Both the position numbers and the translations under genes were made by a program. This document shows positions 33,937 through 42,312 of a stretch of 50,685 nucleotides of DNA, piece by piece (positions within the stretch are counted from its first letter, which is position 1; the number at the start of each line of letters is the position of its first letter). Source of the DNA: Gammaproteobacteria bacterium (GTDB lineage: Bacteria; Pseudomonadota; Gammaproteobacteria; Xanthomonadales; Wenzhouxiangellaceae). The stretch is taken from NCBI GenBank assembly GCA_018819105.1, contig JAHJQV010000061.1:1-50685 (forward strand), in the 5' to 3' direction. The notes beneath the pieces were generated by a model. The model made no database searches, was not told where the DNA came from, and saw only the letters and a list, made by a program, of their open reading frames with translations.

Positions 33937-35459
33937 AAATCTGCCGGCACCGAAGCCAGATCGCCCAGCACATCCTCGGCATCGCTGTCTACATTGTACG
34001 CTTTGACAGATTCGGACTCAGGCTCAGACCTGACGGCGTGATCCGCTGCGGGTGGAGCCATTGGCGCTTGCCGATTTTTGGCTCCGCTGACGTCCGCACG
34101 GTCGCTCGCTGGCGCAGCAGTGCCGGTCTGGCCCGCTGACGTTGATGGCTGCCCGGCTGCGGGCGCGCTGAGGGTGCGTTGAGGATACAGCGGCCGCAGT
34201 GCCAGCCTGGTAGCTTGCCTGGCAGCTTGCCCGGCAGCTTGTGCGGTCAATGGCCGGGGCGAAGACCCAGCGCTCGCGCCGGCCGCTGACACCGCTGCCG
34301 TGCCGCCCAGCTGCAGCGCGTTGAAGAAGCAGTTGGCGGCGGCATCGCCGTCGCCCTGCTGTTGCAGCAGATTGCCCAACATGGCGTAAGTGTCGGCGTC
34401 TGCTTGCAGTCTGAGGCTTTCCTGCAGGTGATCGCGCGCCTTGCCCCATTTCTTGTCCTGCAGGTAAAGCTGTCCCAGCAGTCGTTGGATGGCGGCGTCA
34501 TCCGGATGTTTGCGCTGCCATTGCTGCGCCCGCTGCAGCGCTTTGTCCAGTGGCTCCAGATGGGCGCGGGCATACAGGCCGGCCAGCACCGGGTCAGGGG
34601 CGCGATCCAGAGCCTGGATCAGTACGGCCTCGGCCAGACGGGGAAAATCGAAGCGCAATGCCTGTTCGGCATACACCGCGATGCTCTCAGGCTGTTGCCG
34701 TTGCGCGCGCAGCAGAGCGTCCCAGCTTTGCTGCAACTGCTCGGCATCTGTGGCTGCGGCCAGTTCATTGTGGATGCTGAGCTGCTCCAGGTCATCGCTG
34801 CCGCTGCGATCCAGCACACCGGTTTTGCGCATCGTCGGCAGCAGTGCGCGCAACGCTGCCCACTGACCCAGCTCGCGATGACATTGCGCCAGCATGCGCA
34901 GCGCCTGACGATGGCGACGGCGCTGTTTCAGACAGTGCTGCAGCAGCGGTATGGCCTGCTCATGCTGTCCTTTGTTGATGAGCAGACGGGCCTTGCTCAG
35001 CTGGATCAGAAAGCGTGTGCGGGCATGACCGTCATCGGCCGCCTGCAGATATTGCTGTTGCCGCTCGGTGACGGCCTGGGTGTCGGCATCGTGACCGTCG
35101 GCGGCGCGCGCTGCAGCCAGATAGCCGGCCACCGGTGCCGCGCTGTGACCAGCGGCCCGGCTGAGCGCCTTTTCCGCCTGTTGCCAGTCACCTTCGGCCA
35201 ATGCCAGCAGACCATTTTCCAGCCGCCGTCTAGCCAGGTTGTCGGCGGCCCGGCGTGGCAGCGACAAAAACCAGAACAACAGCTTCAGTGCGAGCAGCAA
35301 TAGCAGCAGCAGGCCCAGCAGCACCAGCACATTGCTTTCGATGGTCCACTGACCCAACTCGATCAGCACATAGCCGGCGTCCTGGCGAAACATCGGTGCC
35401 AGCGCCACGGCACAGAGCAGGGCGCCAATCACCACGATGATGCTGATCAGATGTCGCAT
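33897..35459 (-). CDS. hemY: HemY-like membrane TPR protein of the heme cluster
   Basis: A 520-residue inner-membrane protein with two N-terminal helices (ISIIVVIGALLCAVALAPMF and NVLVLLGLLLLLLLALKLLFWF). The HemY_N signature RRAADNLARRRLENGLLALAEGDWQQAEKAL and TPR units follow, including HPDDAAIQRLLGQLYLQDKKWGKARDHLQESL. This is the proteobacterial HemY associated with late heme synthesis or envelope assembly, not protoporphyrinogen oxidase. It is longer than the usual about 400 residues because of an Ala/Gln/Ser/Pro-rich tail of about 120 residues with short repeats. It starts 5 bases after the hemX stop. Its 3' end overlaps the convergent reductase gene by 40 bases. Confidence 0.88.
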   Translation of the reverse strand: MRHLISIIVVIGALLCAVALAPMFRQDAGYVLIELGQWTIESNVLVLLGLLLLLLLALKLLFWFLSLPRRAADNLARRRLENGLLALAEGDWQQAEKALSRAAGHSAAPVAGYLAAARAADGHDADTQAVTERQQQYLQAADDGHARTRFLIQLSKARLLINKGQHEQAIPLLQHCLKQRRRHRQALRMLAQCHRELGQWAALRALLPTMRKTGVLDRSGSDDLEQLSIHNELAAATDAEQLQQSWDALLRAQRQQPESIAVYAEQALRFDFPRLAEAVLIQALDRAPDPVLAGLYARAHLEPLDKALQRAQQWQRKHPDDAAIQRLLGQLYLQDKKWGKARDHLQESLRLQADADTYAMLGNLLQQQGDGDAAANCFFNALQLGGTAAVSAAGASAGSSPRPLTAQAAGQAARQATRLALRPLYPQRTLSAPAAGQPSTSAGQTGTAAPASDRADVSGAKNRQAPMAPPAADHAVRSEPESESVKAYNVDSDAEDVLGDLASVPADFQPAVRGAKSKES

Positions 35460-35463
35460 GATC

Positions 35464-37008
35464 TCAGCGCTGCAGGCTGGCGCTGGCCTGCAGGCTGGCC
35501 AGCAGTTGCATGGCCTCATCCGCTTGCGGCCATTCCGGCTTGAGTTCGATCCGGGCGAGTTCCCGCAGGCGCGCAAGCGCTGCGTCAACACCGCGGTTGT
35601 CGCTGACAAACCACTGCCTGATAAAGCTGTCGATGCTGTCCAGACTGCTGCGCCAGGCGTCATCACGCTGCTGCAGCGCGAGCAATGCGGCGGTGCGCAG
35701 TTGCAGTTGCAGATGGCGCTTGAGCTTGAGCTGCTCATCAATGCCGAGTTGCGGCTTGTCGGTGTTGCGCACCGTGACCAGATGACCCAGGCTGCCGCGC
35801 AGTTTCGACCACATGCCGCTGTCTGTGCCGGCATCGGCATCGGCATCAGCATCGCTGCTGCTGGCTGCACGGGTGCTGTCACTGCTGTCGGACTGCAGCG
35901 GCCAGTCCTGGACCGCATCGGCAAGACCATGCAGTTCGGCGATCAAGCTGTCCAGGTCAGGGTTGGCTACTGTGGCCAGCTGTGAGCGTTCATTGATCAG
36001 TGCCTGTTGCAGCTTGCCCAGCTGTGTCGGTGGCAGCAGATTTTCTGCCGCAGGCAGGTCCTGCAGCGCCTGTACCGCCAGATCGTAACCATCAAGGGCT
36101 GCCTGCTGATTGCCGTTCAGCAGCAGCTGCTGGCGCGAGGTGCGCAGCAATGCGCTGATTTCATCCAGGCGTTGACGCAGCTGCAGCAGCCTGAACTGAC
36201 GCTGCATTTCGGCCTGGTTGTCACTCTGCTGTGCCTGCAGCTGGGACAGGCCGGCTTCCAGCTCATTGATGCGGCGGGTCTGGTTCTGCTGCTGACCCTG
36301 CAGAGTGTTGATGCTGGCCGTCTGTTCGTTGTCGCTGTCGGCAGCGGTTGCACCCTGCTCCTGCAGCATGGCCTCCAGCTGTTGCAGTCGCTGCTGCTGG
36401 CTGTCTGTTTCAGTTTGGTTTTGCTGCAGTTGCTCGATGCGGTTTTGCAGCTGGTCAAGCAGTTCGGCCTGCCTGCTTTGCTGGCGGTCAAGTGCCAGCA
36501 GACGCGGGTGCTCGTCGATCACTGCCATGGCTTCATCGCTGGTGGCCGGCGTGCTGAAATGGCTGAGACCTTTGTTGATCAGCAAGGCACCGATGCCGAT
36601 GCAGGCCAGCACTGCCAGCAGTAGGCTGATCCAGACCAGGCTGCCGCCTCCAGTGCGACCTTGTGCCCCGGCTGGACTAGCATTGTCAGTCGAACCGGGT
36701 TCTGTTGCGTTGTCGCGGGATGCTGCTGCCTGTTGCGCCACTGCAGCAGCGGTCGGGTGGTTGCTGCCAGCAGTGTCTGCAGGGGTTTTGCTGCTGGCTG
36801 CTGTGGCAGCCTCAGCGGGGTTGCCTGGCTGCCCATTGGCTGCAGCCGCGGTCGTCGGTCTGGCTGCGGTCCGCTTGCTGGAGGTCCGCTTGCTGGTGGT
36901 CTTGTTGCCAGTGGTCTTTTTGCCAGCCGCTTTCTTGCCGCCGGTTTTTTTGCTGGTGGCGCGATCGCCGCTGCCCGGTTTGCCTGTAGCTTGCTTGTTG
37001 TCTGCCAT
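35464..37008 (-). CDS. hemX: HemX-like single-pass membrane protein
   Basis: A 514-residue protein of the HemX (uroporphyrinogen-III C-methyltransferase-like) family. The cytoplasmic N-terminus (about 110 residues) is low complexity, first Lys/Thr/Gly-rich with KKTGGKKAAGKKTTGNK-type repeats, then Ala/Ser/Pro-rich. One membrane helix follows (LVWISLLLAVLACIGIGALL). The periplasmic part is a long Gln-rich coiled coil (about residues 170-290), then the conserved C-terminal domain (LVTVRNTDKPQL, WFVSDNRGVDAALARLREL). A microsatellite encodes DADADADAG. No methyltransferase motif is present. Start ATG 37008 is the first that begins the Lys-rich segment. It lies between hemD and hemY. Confidence 0.87.
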   Translation of the reverse strand: MADNKQATGKPGSGDRATSKKTGGKKAAGKKTTGNKTTSKRTSSKRTAARPTTAAAANGQPGNPAEAATAASSKTPADTAGSNHPTAAAVAQQAAASRDNATEPGSTDNASPAGAQGRTGGGSLVWISLLLAVLACIGIGALLINKGLSHFSTPATSDEAMAVIDEHPRLLALDRQQSRQAELLDQLQNRIEQLQQNQTETDSQQQRLQQLEAMLQEQGATAADSDNEQTASINTLQGQQQNQTRRINELEAGLSQLQAQQSDNQAEMQRQFRLLQLRQRLDEISALLRTSRQQLLLNGNQQAALDGYDLAVQALQDLPAAENLLPPTQLGKLQQALINERSQLATVANPDLDSLIAELHGLADAVQDWPLQSDSSDSTRAASSSDADADADAGTDSGMWSKLRGSLGHLVTVRNTDKPQLGIDEQLKLKRHLQLQLRTAALLALQQRDDAWRSSLDSIDSFIRQWFVSDNRGVDAALARLRELARIELKPEWPQADEAMQLLASLQASASLQR

Positions 37009-37135
37009 GATGTCGCTGTGCTGCCGTGATGCTGTTGCCGAGGATGTCGTCGAACTGGTGCGCCTGTCCCAGCGCAAGACCGGACTGTTCTGTCTGCGCC
37101 AGTCGCGGCGATCAGCGTTGCGGTCGCCGCCGGTG

Positions 37136-37942
37136 TCAGCCAGACTCGCTGCAAACCATACGCTGAACCTGCTGCGCAAGACTCTCTGGATCGGGCGCGC
37201 TGGCCACCGTTATTGTAACAGCATCAAGTTGTTGCAGAAGCCGGCGTTGTGCTGCCGACAACACCAGATGCTGGCCATGGATGATGCGCTGCCACAGTCC
37301 GGCTGCACGCGCACTGGTGGTGGCGAAGCGTTGCTGCAGAAACCCGATTGCAGCCGAACTGGTCCAGACCGTGAGCAGTCCACCGGGCCAGGCGCTGATC
37401 TGCTCCAGCGCGTGGTCATCAAGCGCGGGTGCCACGCGCTGATACACCGCAAGTTCGTTCACGCTGGCACCACGCTGGTGCAAAGCGGTGCGCAGCTTGT
37501 CGCGACCACCCGGCGCATTCAGCAGCAGCACCTGCTTGCCCGCGACCTGTTGCAAGCGCGGATGTTGCAGCAGGCCCTCGCTGTTGCTGGCGTCGGCTTC
37601 TGCCGGACTGATGATTTCGACATCGCTGGCTTTGACGGCTTGCAGATGCTGCTGCAGACAATGCCATGAGCCTGATCCCAGCACTGCCAGCAGCGGCCAT
37701 CCTGCTGCCGGCAGCGGCTGTGTGGACAGCAGCAGAAAACACTGTTCAATGGCATTGATGCTGGTAAAGATCCAGATGTCAGCAGCCAGCGCAGCACGCA
37801 GGTGGGCACCGATCATCGCGGGATCATCCGGGCCGGTGATGAGCATGCCCGGCAGGCTGACGCTGGGCAGATGGCGCTGGCTCAGCGCCTGCTGCAGGGC
37901 ATCAGCGGTGGTTGCGGGTCTGGTATTGATGATCAAGTGCAT
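37136..37942 (-). CDS. hemD: Uroporphyrinogen-III synthase
   Basis: A 268-residue HemD that closes and rearranges hydroxymethylbilane to uroporphyrinogen III, the step after HemC. The family is poorly conserved in sequence; supporting stretches are the N-terminal INTRPATTADALQQALSQ, DIWIFTSINAIEQCF, VLLLNAPGGRDKLRTALHQRGASVNELAVYQRV and VWTSSAAIGFL, which define the two-domain fold. ATG 37942 aligns with other HemD starts; ATG 37966 and 37972 are in frame and possible, none with a clear ribosome-binding site. Gene order hemC-hemD-hemX-hemY is kept, although a rightward gene separates it from hemC. Confidence 0.88.
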   Translation of the reverse strand: MHLIINTRPATTADALQQALSQRHLPSVSLPGMLITGPDDPAMIGAHLRAALAADIWIFTSINAIEQCFLLLSTQPLPAAGWPLLAVLGSGSWHCLQQHLQAVKASDVEIISPAEADASNSEGLLQHPRLQQVAGKQVLLLNAPGGRDKLRTALHQRGASVNELAVYQRVAPALDDHALEQISAWPGGLLTVWTSSAAIGFLQQRFATTSARAAGLWQRIIHGQHLVLSAAQRRLLQQLDAVTITVASAPDPESLAQQVQRMVCSESG

Positions 37943-38058
37943 GCTGGTTGGGTTTGCTGCCGCCATGGTCATGATGTTTAGTGTATCCGCTAATGCAGCC
38001 GCGCCGACACTCGCGGCAGAGTTCAGTCTGCCACGCTACACTGTGAGATAACGCGGTC

Positions 38059-38448
38059 ATGGGTACCAGAGCAATGTCGTTTCGGTATGCACAAGTTTCT
38101 CTGCCGGCAGCCTGGGGCATCTCGCTGCTAGGCATGCTGTTGCTGATCTGGATCAGTCCTGGGGTCGGCATCATTGGCCGCGATGGCGACCCGGCCAATC
38201 TGATGTATGTTGCCGTGGTCGCCGTGTTTGTGTTGGGAGTGCTGGCAAGCCGATTGCGTCCCGGCGGCATGGCCGTGAGCATGCTGGCTGCGGCGCTGAC
38301 GCAGGCTCTGATCACCGTGATCGCGCTGGGCTGGCGGCTGGGAATGCCTTACAGCGGGGCAATGGAAATCCTGCTGCTCAATGCCTTCTTCATCGCACTG
38401 CAGCTGTGTGCTGCCTGGCTGTTTTACCGCACTGCCGTCAGGCGGTGA
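38059..38448 (+). CDS. Small integral membrane protein of unknown function
   Basis: A 129-residue protein with four clear hydrophobic helices (AWGISLLGMLLLIWISPGVG, LMYVAVVAVFVLGVLA, AALTQALITVIALGW, IALQLCAAWLFY) and short charged loops; the C-terminus is basic. The composition strongly supports coding on this strand. It is inserted between hemD and hemC in the opposite orientation, 15 bases from the hemC stop and divergent from hemD. I do not recognise the family. ATG 38059 or 38074 may be the start; no strong ribosome-binding site is visible. Confidence 0.65.
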   Translation: MGTRAMSFRYAQVSLPAAWGISLLGMLLLIWISPGVGIIGRDGDPANLMYVAVVAVFVLGVLASRLRPGGMAVSMLAAALTQALITVIALGWRLGMPYSGAMEILLLNAFFIALQLCAAWLFYRTAVRR

Positions 38449-38463
38449 CTGCGTGATCGAAGT

Positions 38464-39378
38464 TCAGCGCTGGCTGGATTCCAGCTGACTGGACAGTTGT
38501 TGCGCCAGGCGGTCGGCCAGCGCGCTGATGTCAGCCCTTGCCCCGATGACCTGAGCTCTGGCAATGCCCGGCTGGCCCTGCTCCGGGTCGCTGCCCAGCA
38601 CCCCATGCAGGATGACATCATTGCTTTCCGGCAGCGCTTCGGCGTACACCCCGAGCGGGGTGTGGCAATCGCCCTGGAGGCGTTCAATGATCAGGCGCTC
38701 GGCGCTGATCAGATCGGCATTGGCGGCATCATGCAGCTGCGCCAGCAGATCACGCATGCGCTGATCATCGCGGCGACACTGCACCGTGACCACGCCCTGG
38801 GCGGCGGCCGGAATCCAGTCCGGCGTACGCAGCACGCCAGTGATGCGCTCGTCCAGGCCCAGTCGCTCCAGTCCGGCACAGGCCAGCAGCAGGGCATGAC
38901 AATCGCCATCGTCCAGCCGTTGCAGCCGGGTCTGCACGTTGCCGCGCACCGGCAGACACTGCAGATCAGGTCGGCGATGCATGACCTGGATCTGGCGTCT
39001 GGGGCTGGAAGTGCCAACGATGGCAGCTTCCGGCAGACTGTCCAGATCGGCATAGGCATTGCTGACAAAGGCATCCCACGGGGTCGCCCTAGGCAGGTTG
39101 GCGGCCAGGCACAGTTCGGGGTGCATTTCTGCCGGCACGTCTTTCATTGAATGCACCGCCAGATCGGCGCGACCATCAAGCAAAGCGTGTTCCAGTTCTT
39201 TCAGGAACAGCCCCTTGCCGCCTATGGCCGCCAACGAGCGGTCGAGCAACTCGTCTCCGCGTGTGGACAATTCCAGCAACTGTACCGGTTGCTCGGTGAT
39301 CTGTGCCAGCAGGCTGGCACAATGCTCGCTTTGCCAGAGTGCCAGTGGGCTGCGACGGGTAGCAATGGTCAGGGTCAT
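38464..39378 (-). CDS. hemC: Porphobilinogen deaminase (hydroxymethylbilane synthase)
   Basis: A 304-residue cytoplasmic enzyme that joins four porphobilinogens into hydroxymethylbilane for heme synthesis. Conserved segments are TIATRRSPLALWQ at the start, GGKGLFLKELE, HSMKDVPAE, VGTSSPRR, RGNVQTRLQRLDDG and GDCHTPLGVYA, whose Cys carries the dipyrromethane cofactor. Length is normal. It is followed by hemD on the same strand after a gap that contains a rightward gene, and preceded by the AlgR-like regulator gene, as in Pseudomonas. Confidence 0.96.
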   Translation of the reverse strand: MTLTIATRRSPLALWQSEHCASLLAQITEQPVQLLELSTRGDELLDRSLAAIGGKGLFLKELEHALLDGRADLAVHSMKDVPAEMHPELCLAANLPRATPWDAFVSNAYADLDSLPEAAIVGTSSPRRQIQVMHRRPDLQCLPVRGNVQTRLQRLDDGDCHALLLACAGLERLGLDERITGVLRTPDWIPAAAQGVVTVQCRRDDQRMRDLLAQLHDAANADLISAERLIIERLQGDCHTPLGVYAEALPESNDVILHGVLGSDPEQGQPGIARAQVIGARADISALADRLAQQLSSQLESSQR

Positions 39379-39440
39379 GGGAGCTTGTGATGGTATGAAG
39401 CAGACAACATTCTAATGGATGCCGTGTGCTGTCGTCAGCG

Positions 39441-40178
39441 TCAAGACGTCAGTCCCTGCAAGACATCCTGCAGGGTTCGCCGGTAGCGGCGCGAGATGTC
39501 CGGACGCTGGGCGCAGTCACGCAGCTTGACCTGCACACGCTGGCCATCAGCATGGTGCACGCCGATGATTCTGTTTCTCGCCACCAGCGCATTGCGGTGC
39601 ACACGCAAAAAGTAGCGTTGATGCAGCTGTTCAAGTTCGCGCAGACTCTTCTGGCTGACGTGCTCGCCGGCATCATGATGAATCACCGTGTACTTGTCGC
39701 TGGCGATGCAGCAGGCGATGCTGGACACTGGCAGCCAGTGTTCATCGCGTCCCAGTCGCACTGCAATATGATCCTGGGCGCTGGCTTCCTGCTGTTGCTG
39801 TCGCTGTTGCTGCAGGCGCTGCACGGCCTCATGCAGGCGCTGCTGTTGCACCGGCTTGAGCAGATAGTCCACCGCCTGCAGGGCGAAAGCTTCGACCGCA
39901 TGCTGGTCATGCGCAGTGGTGAACACCACGGCCGGACGTTGTCCGGCTGGCAATTGTTGCAGCCGCTGTGCCAGTTGCATGCCGCTGTCGCCGGGCATGT
40001 GGATATCCAGCAACAGCGCATCCGGCCGGGTGGCATGGATCAGTTGCCAGGCGCTGGCAGCATCACCGGCCTGGCCAATGGCGCTGACTGCTGGCATGTT
40101 TTCCAGCAGCCGCTGCAGTCTTTTGCGCGCCAGCGGTTCATCATCGATGATCAGGATCCGCAGCAGCTGTTCAGTCAT
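39441..40178 (-). CDS. algR: LytTR-type response regulator, AlgR-like
   Basis: A 245-residue response regulator. The N-terminal receiver has ILIIDDEPLARKRL (acidic pocket), the phosphoacceptor Asp in LLLDIHMPGDSGM, and the Lys in YLLKPV. After a Gln-rich linker the C-terminal LytTR DNA-binding domain reads SDKYTVIHHDAGEHVSQKSLRELEQL and FLRVHRNALVARNRIIGV. In Pseudomonas AlgR controls alginate, twitching and virulence genes; targets here are unknown. ATG 40178 (or 40184) overlaps the 3' end of the kinase gene by 8 or more bases, a coupled pair. hemC lies 62 bases downstream. Confidence 0.88.
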   Translation of the reverse strand: MTEQLLRILIIDDEPLARKRLQRLLENMPAVSAIGQAGDAASAWQLIHATRPDALLLDIHMPGDSGMQLAQRLQQLPAGQRPAVVFTTAHDQHAVEAFALQAVDYLLKPVQQQRLHEAVQRLQQQRQQQQEASAQDHIAVRLGRDEHWLPVSSIACCIASDKYTVIHHDAGEHVSQKSLRELEQLHQRYFLRVHRNALVARNRIIGVHHADGQRVQVKLRDCAQRPDISRRYRRTLQDVLQGLTS

Positions 40179-41301
40179 TGCCATCGACTGGGCTGAGCGG
40201 ATAAAACTGCAGCGACACCTGGTAGCGATCGGCGCTGACACGGCTGTGCAGGTTGACTGGTCGTGCAAACAGCAGCTGTAGCCGCCGTCGCAGGTCGCTG
40301 ATGGCCGTGCCGGTGCCGGTATGCGCTGCTGTGGCCCGATCTGACTGTATGGCATCGTTGGGCATGGGATTGCTGATGCGCAGGCACAGTTGCTCATCGC
40401 GCCGCACCGCCGAGATCTCTATGCAGCCACCGGCGAGGCTGGGCTGAATGCCATGCAGCACGGCGTTTTCCAGCAGTACCTGCAGGGTCAGCGGTGGCAA
40501 CCGCCAGCGACTGTCGTTGCTGATGTCGCTGCTGATGTCCCAGTGAACCTGCAGCCGCTCACCGAAACGCCATTGCATCAGGCGCAGGTAGCGTCGTGCC
40601 AGATCCAGCTCTGCGGCCAGACTGATGAGCCGTTCGCGCGGTGCCAGCGACTGTCGCAGCAGATCGCTGAGATCCTCGATCGCGGCCACCGCATGCTGCG
40701 GCTGTTCTTCGGCCAGGGCGGCGATGGTGTTGAGTGTGTTGAACAGAAAATGCGGATGCACGCGCGCCTGCAGATTGTGCAGTTCGGCCCGGGCCTGCAG
40801 CCGTTGCTGATGCCGCCAGCGCTGCTGCACGTAAAGGTAGCGCAACAGACTGCCGCTGAGCACGGCGGTGATCAGCGCGCTGCTGAGCAGAAATGGCCAC
40901 TGCTGGACACCGGCCGGTAGCAACGGCAGATAGCGGCTGCTGCCAAGCTGGTAAATCAGTTGTGCCAGCAGCACACTGAGAGCAATGCCCATCAGCCAGA
41001 GCAGCATCCACGCGCTGTTGTGCAGCACGACCAGCCGCTGCCCACTGCGCGCAGCTGCGCCGCCAATGGCTGTGCTGGCCAGATAGACCTGGGTCAGTCT
41101 GCCCATCAGGCACCAGAGAAACACCAGAATCAGGCTCAACCAGCCGCTGTAGATGGAGACCAGACCGGCCAGCGACCAGTCCAGCGGCAGACCGTGACCC
41201 AGCACATACAGCGCACAGCCCAACTGGGCCCAGAAGAAGCTCTGCAGCAGTACCGACAGCTGGCAGAAATCAGGCAGGGCGTGTTCATTCGCGCTCGACA
41301 T
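40171..41301 (-). CDS. algZ: LytS-type sensor histidine kinase, AlgZ/FimS-like
   Basis: A 376-residue inner-membrane kinase. The N-terminal half has several membrane helices (FFWAQLGCALYVLGHGL, GLVSIYSGWLSLILVFLWCL, LLWLMGIALSVLLAQLIYQL, FLLSSALITAVLSG). The His_kinase domain has ARVHPHFLFNTLNTIAAL with the conserved HPHFLFN. The ATP lid side has PPLTLQVLLENAVLHGI (N box) and GTGTAISDLRRRL (G box). Its start has an excellent AGGAGG 7 bases upstream. It overlaps algR and is its probable partner. In Pseudomonas FimS the kinase activity is atypical; whether that applies here cannot be read from sequence. Confidence 0.88.
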   Translation of the reverse strand: MSSANEHALPDFCQLSVLLQSFFWAQLGCALYVLGHGLPLDWSLAGLVSIYSGWLSLILVFLWCLMGRLTQVYLASTAIGGAAARSGQRLVVLHNSAWMLLWLMGIALSVLLAQLIYQLGSSRYLPLLPAGVQQWPFLLSSALITAVLSGSLLRYLYVQQRWRHQQRLQARAELHNLQARVHPHFLFNTLNTIAALAEEQPQHAVAAIEDLSDLLRQSLAPRERLISLAAELDLARRYLRLMQWRFGERLQVHWDISSDISNDSRWRLPPLTLQVLLENAVLHGIQPSLAGGCIEISAVRRDEQLCLRISNPMPNDAIQSDRATAAHTGTGTAISDLRRRLQLLFARPVNLHSRVSADRYQVSLQFYPLSPVDGND

Positions 41302-41312
41302 CGTTTCGCCTC

Positions 41313-42053
41313 CTAGTCCGGCGGGCGGTTCGGTGCCAGGCGGGCAGCCAGCCAGGCATCGATGTCGGCCAACTCCTCCGGCAGCACGCCATGGGCGACC
41401 GGGTAGCTGTGCCATTGCACCGTTAGTCCCTGTTGCTGCAGCGTGCTGGCGGCCTGCTGGCCGAGCTGGAAGGGCACCACCGGATCCGTCTTGCCGTGCG
41501 CCATGAACAGCGGGGTTTGTTTCAGCCCGGTGGCAGCAGCGAGACCTGCGGGTGTCCACGGCAGATAGCAGGACAGGGCGATGATACCGCCCAGCGGTGC
41601 CGGGTCGAACTCGGCAGCATGCAGACCGGCCAGCAGAGCAATCACGCCGCCCTGGGAAAAACCGGCCAGAACGATCTGGCTGCTGTGCAGGCCGTGTTCC
41701 TGCTGCAGTTGCCGAATCAGCGCGGTGACTTGCGCGCAGGAGCGCTGCATGCCATCGCGATCGAGTGACCGCGTGCCGGCCAGATCCACGCTGCGGATGT
41801 CGTACCAGGCGCGCATGCGCATGCCGGCATTGATGGTGACCGCCTGCACCGGGGCGTGCGGGAACACAAACCGGATTGCCAGCGCATCGCACTGGCTCAA
41901 CAGGGGCACGATCGGCTCGAAATCGTGGCCGTCGGCGCCCAGACCGTGCAGCCACACCACAGCGGCATCAACCCTGCCGCTGTCACTGGCTGCGCTGGTC
42001 AGATGGCTTAGGCTGGGCAGAGCTGGCTCATTGTGGCTGTGTTCGCTGTGCAT
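41313..42053 (-). CDS. Carboxylesterase/phospholipase-type alpha/beta hydrolase
   Basis: A 246-residue soluble esterase of the phospholipase/carboxylesterase (Pseudomonas EstB, acyl-protein-thioesterase-like) family. It has VVWLHGLGADGHDFEPIVPLL (oxyanion), FPHAPVQAVTINAGMRMRAWYDI, nucleophile GFSQGGVIAL, acid GKTDPVVPF and His in YPVAHGVLPEE, so the triad is complete. Length is typical, with a short variable N-terminal extension (HSEHSHNEPALPS). ATG 42053 is chosen because upstream codons run into the divergent lptM region. It lies 11 bases upstream of algZ and may be co-transcribed with it. Confidence 0.9.
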   Translation of the reverse strand: MHSEHSHNEPALPSLSHLTSAASDSGRVDAAVVWLHGLGADGHDFEPIVPLLSQCDALAIRFVFPHAPVQAVTINAGMRMRAWYDIRSVDLAGTRSLDRDGMQRSCAQVTALIRQLQQEHGLHSSQIVLAGFSQGGVIALLAGLHAAEFDPAPLGGIIALSCYLPWTPAGLAAATGLKQTPLFMAHGKTDPVVPFQLGQQAASTLQQQGLTVQWHSYPVAHGVLPEELADIDAWLAARLAPNRPPD

Positions 42054-42127
42054 TGGGTTTTCCGGTGAACATGAGATATGCAAATGGCTGCGGTGCTGGT
42101 CTGGCTGCGATAAACTACCTGTTTCCA

Positions 42128-42310
42128 ATGTCAACGCAGAACCAGAATGTGTGCAAGTTTATCAATGTTTTGATCGCCTGTTGTCTGGCCACCCTGCTGC
42201 TGGCAGCCTGCGGCCAGAAAGGTGATCTGTATCTGCCGTCTCCCACCGCTGCCGATGCGTCTGCCACACCGGCAGAAGCGGGCGATGAGCAGGACAGCGA
42301 GGACGACTGA
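42128..42310 (+). CDS. lptM: LptM (YifL-like) outer-membrane lipoprotein
   Basis: A 60-residue lipoprotein. The signal (FINVLIACCLATLLLAAC) ends in lipobox LAAC, and the mature start CGQKGDLYLP is the LptM/YifL signature that assists oxidative maturation of the LPS transporter LptD. An acidic Ala/Asp tail follows. In many gammaproteobacteria the gene sits directly before lysA-dapF or dapF, as it does here apart from an intervening methyltransferase gene that begins 2 bases after the stop. Confidence 0.88.
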   Translation: MSTQNQNVCKFINVLIACCLATLLLAACGQKGDLYLPSPTAADASATPAEAGDEQDSEDD

Positions 42311-42312
42311 GC

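Noticed and set aside
36305-37669. 454-codon plus-strand ORF opposite hemX/hemD
   Set aside because: A by-product of the GC- and CTG-rich hem genes on the other strand; composition is abnormal (Cys/Ser/Arg-rich) and hemX and hemD are clearly real.
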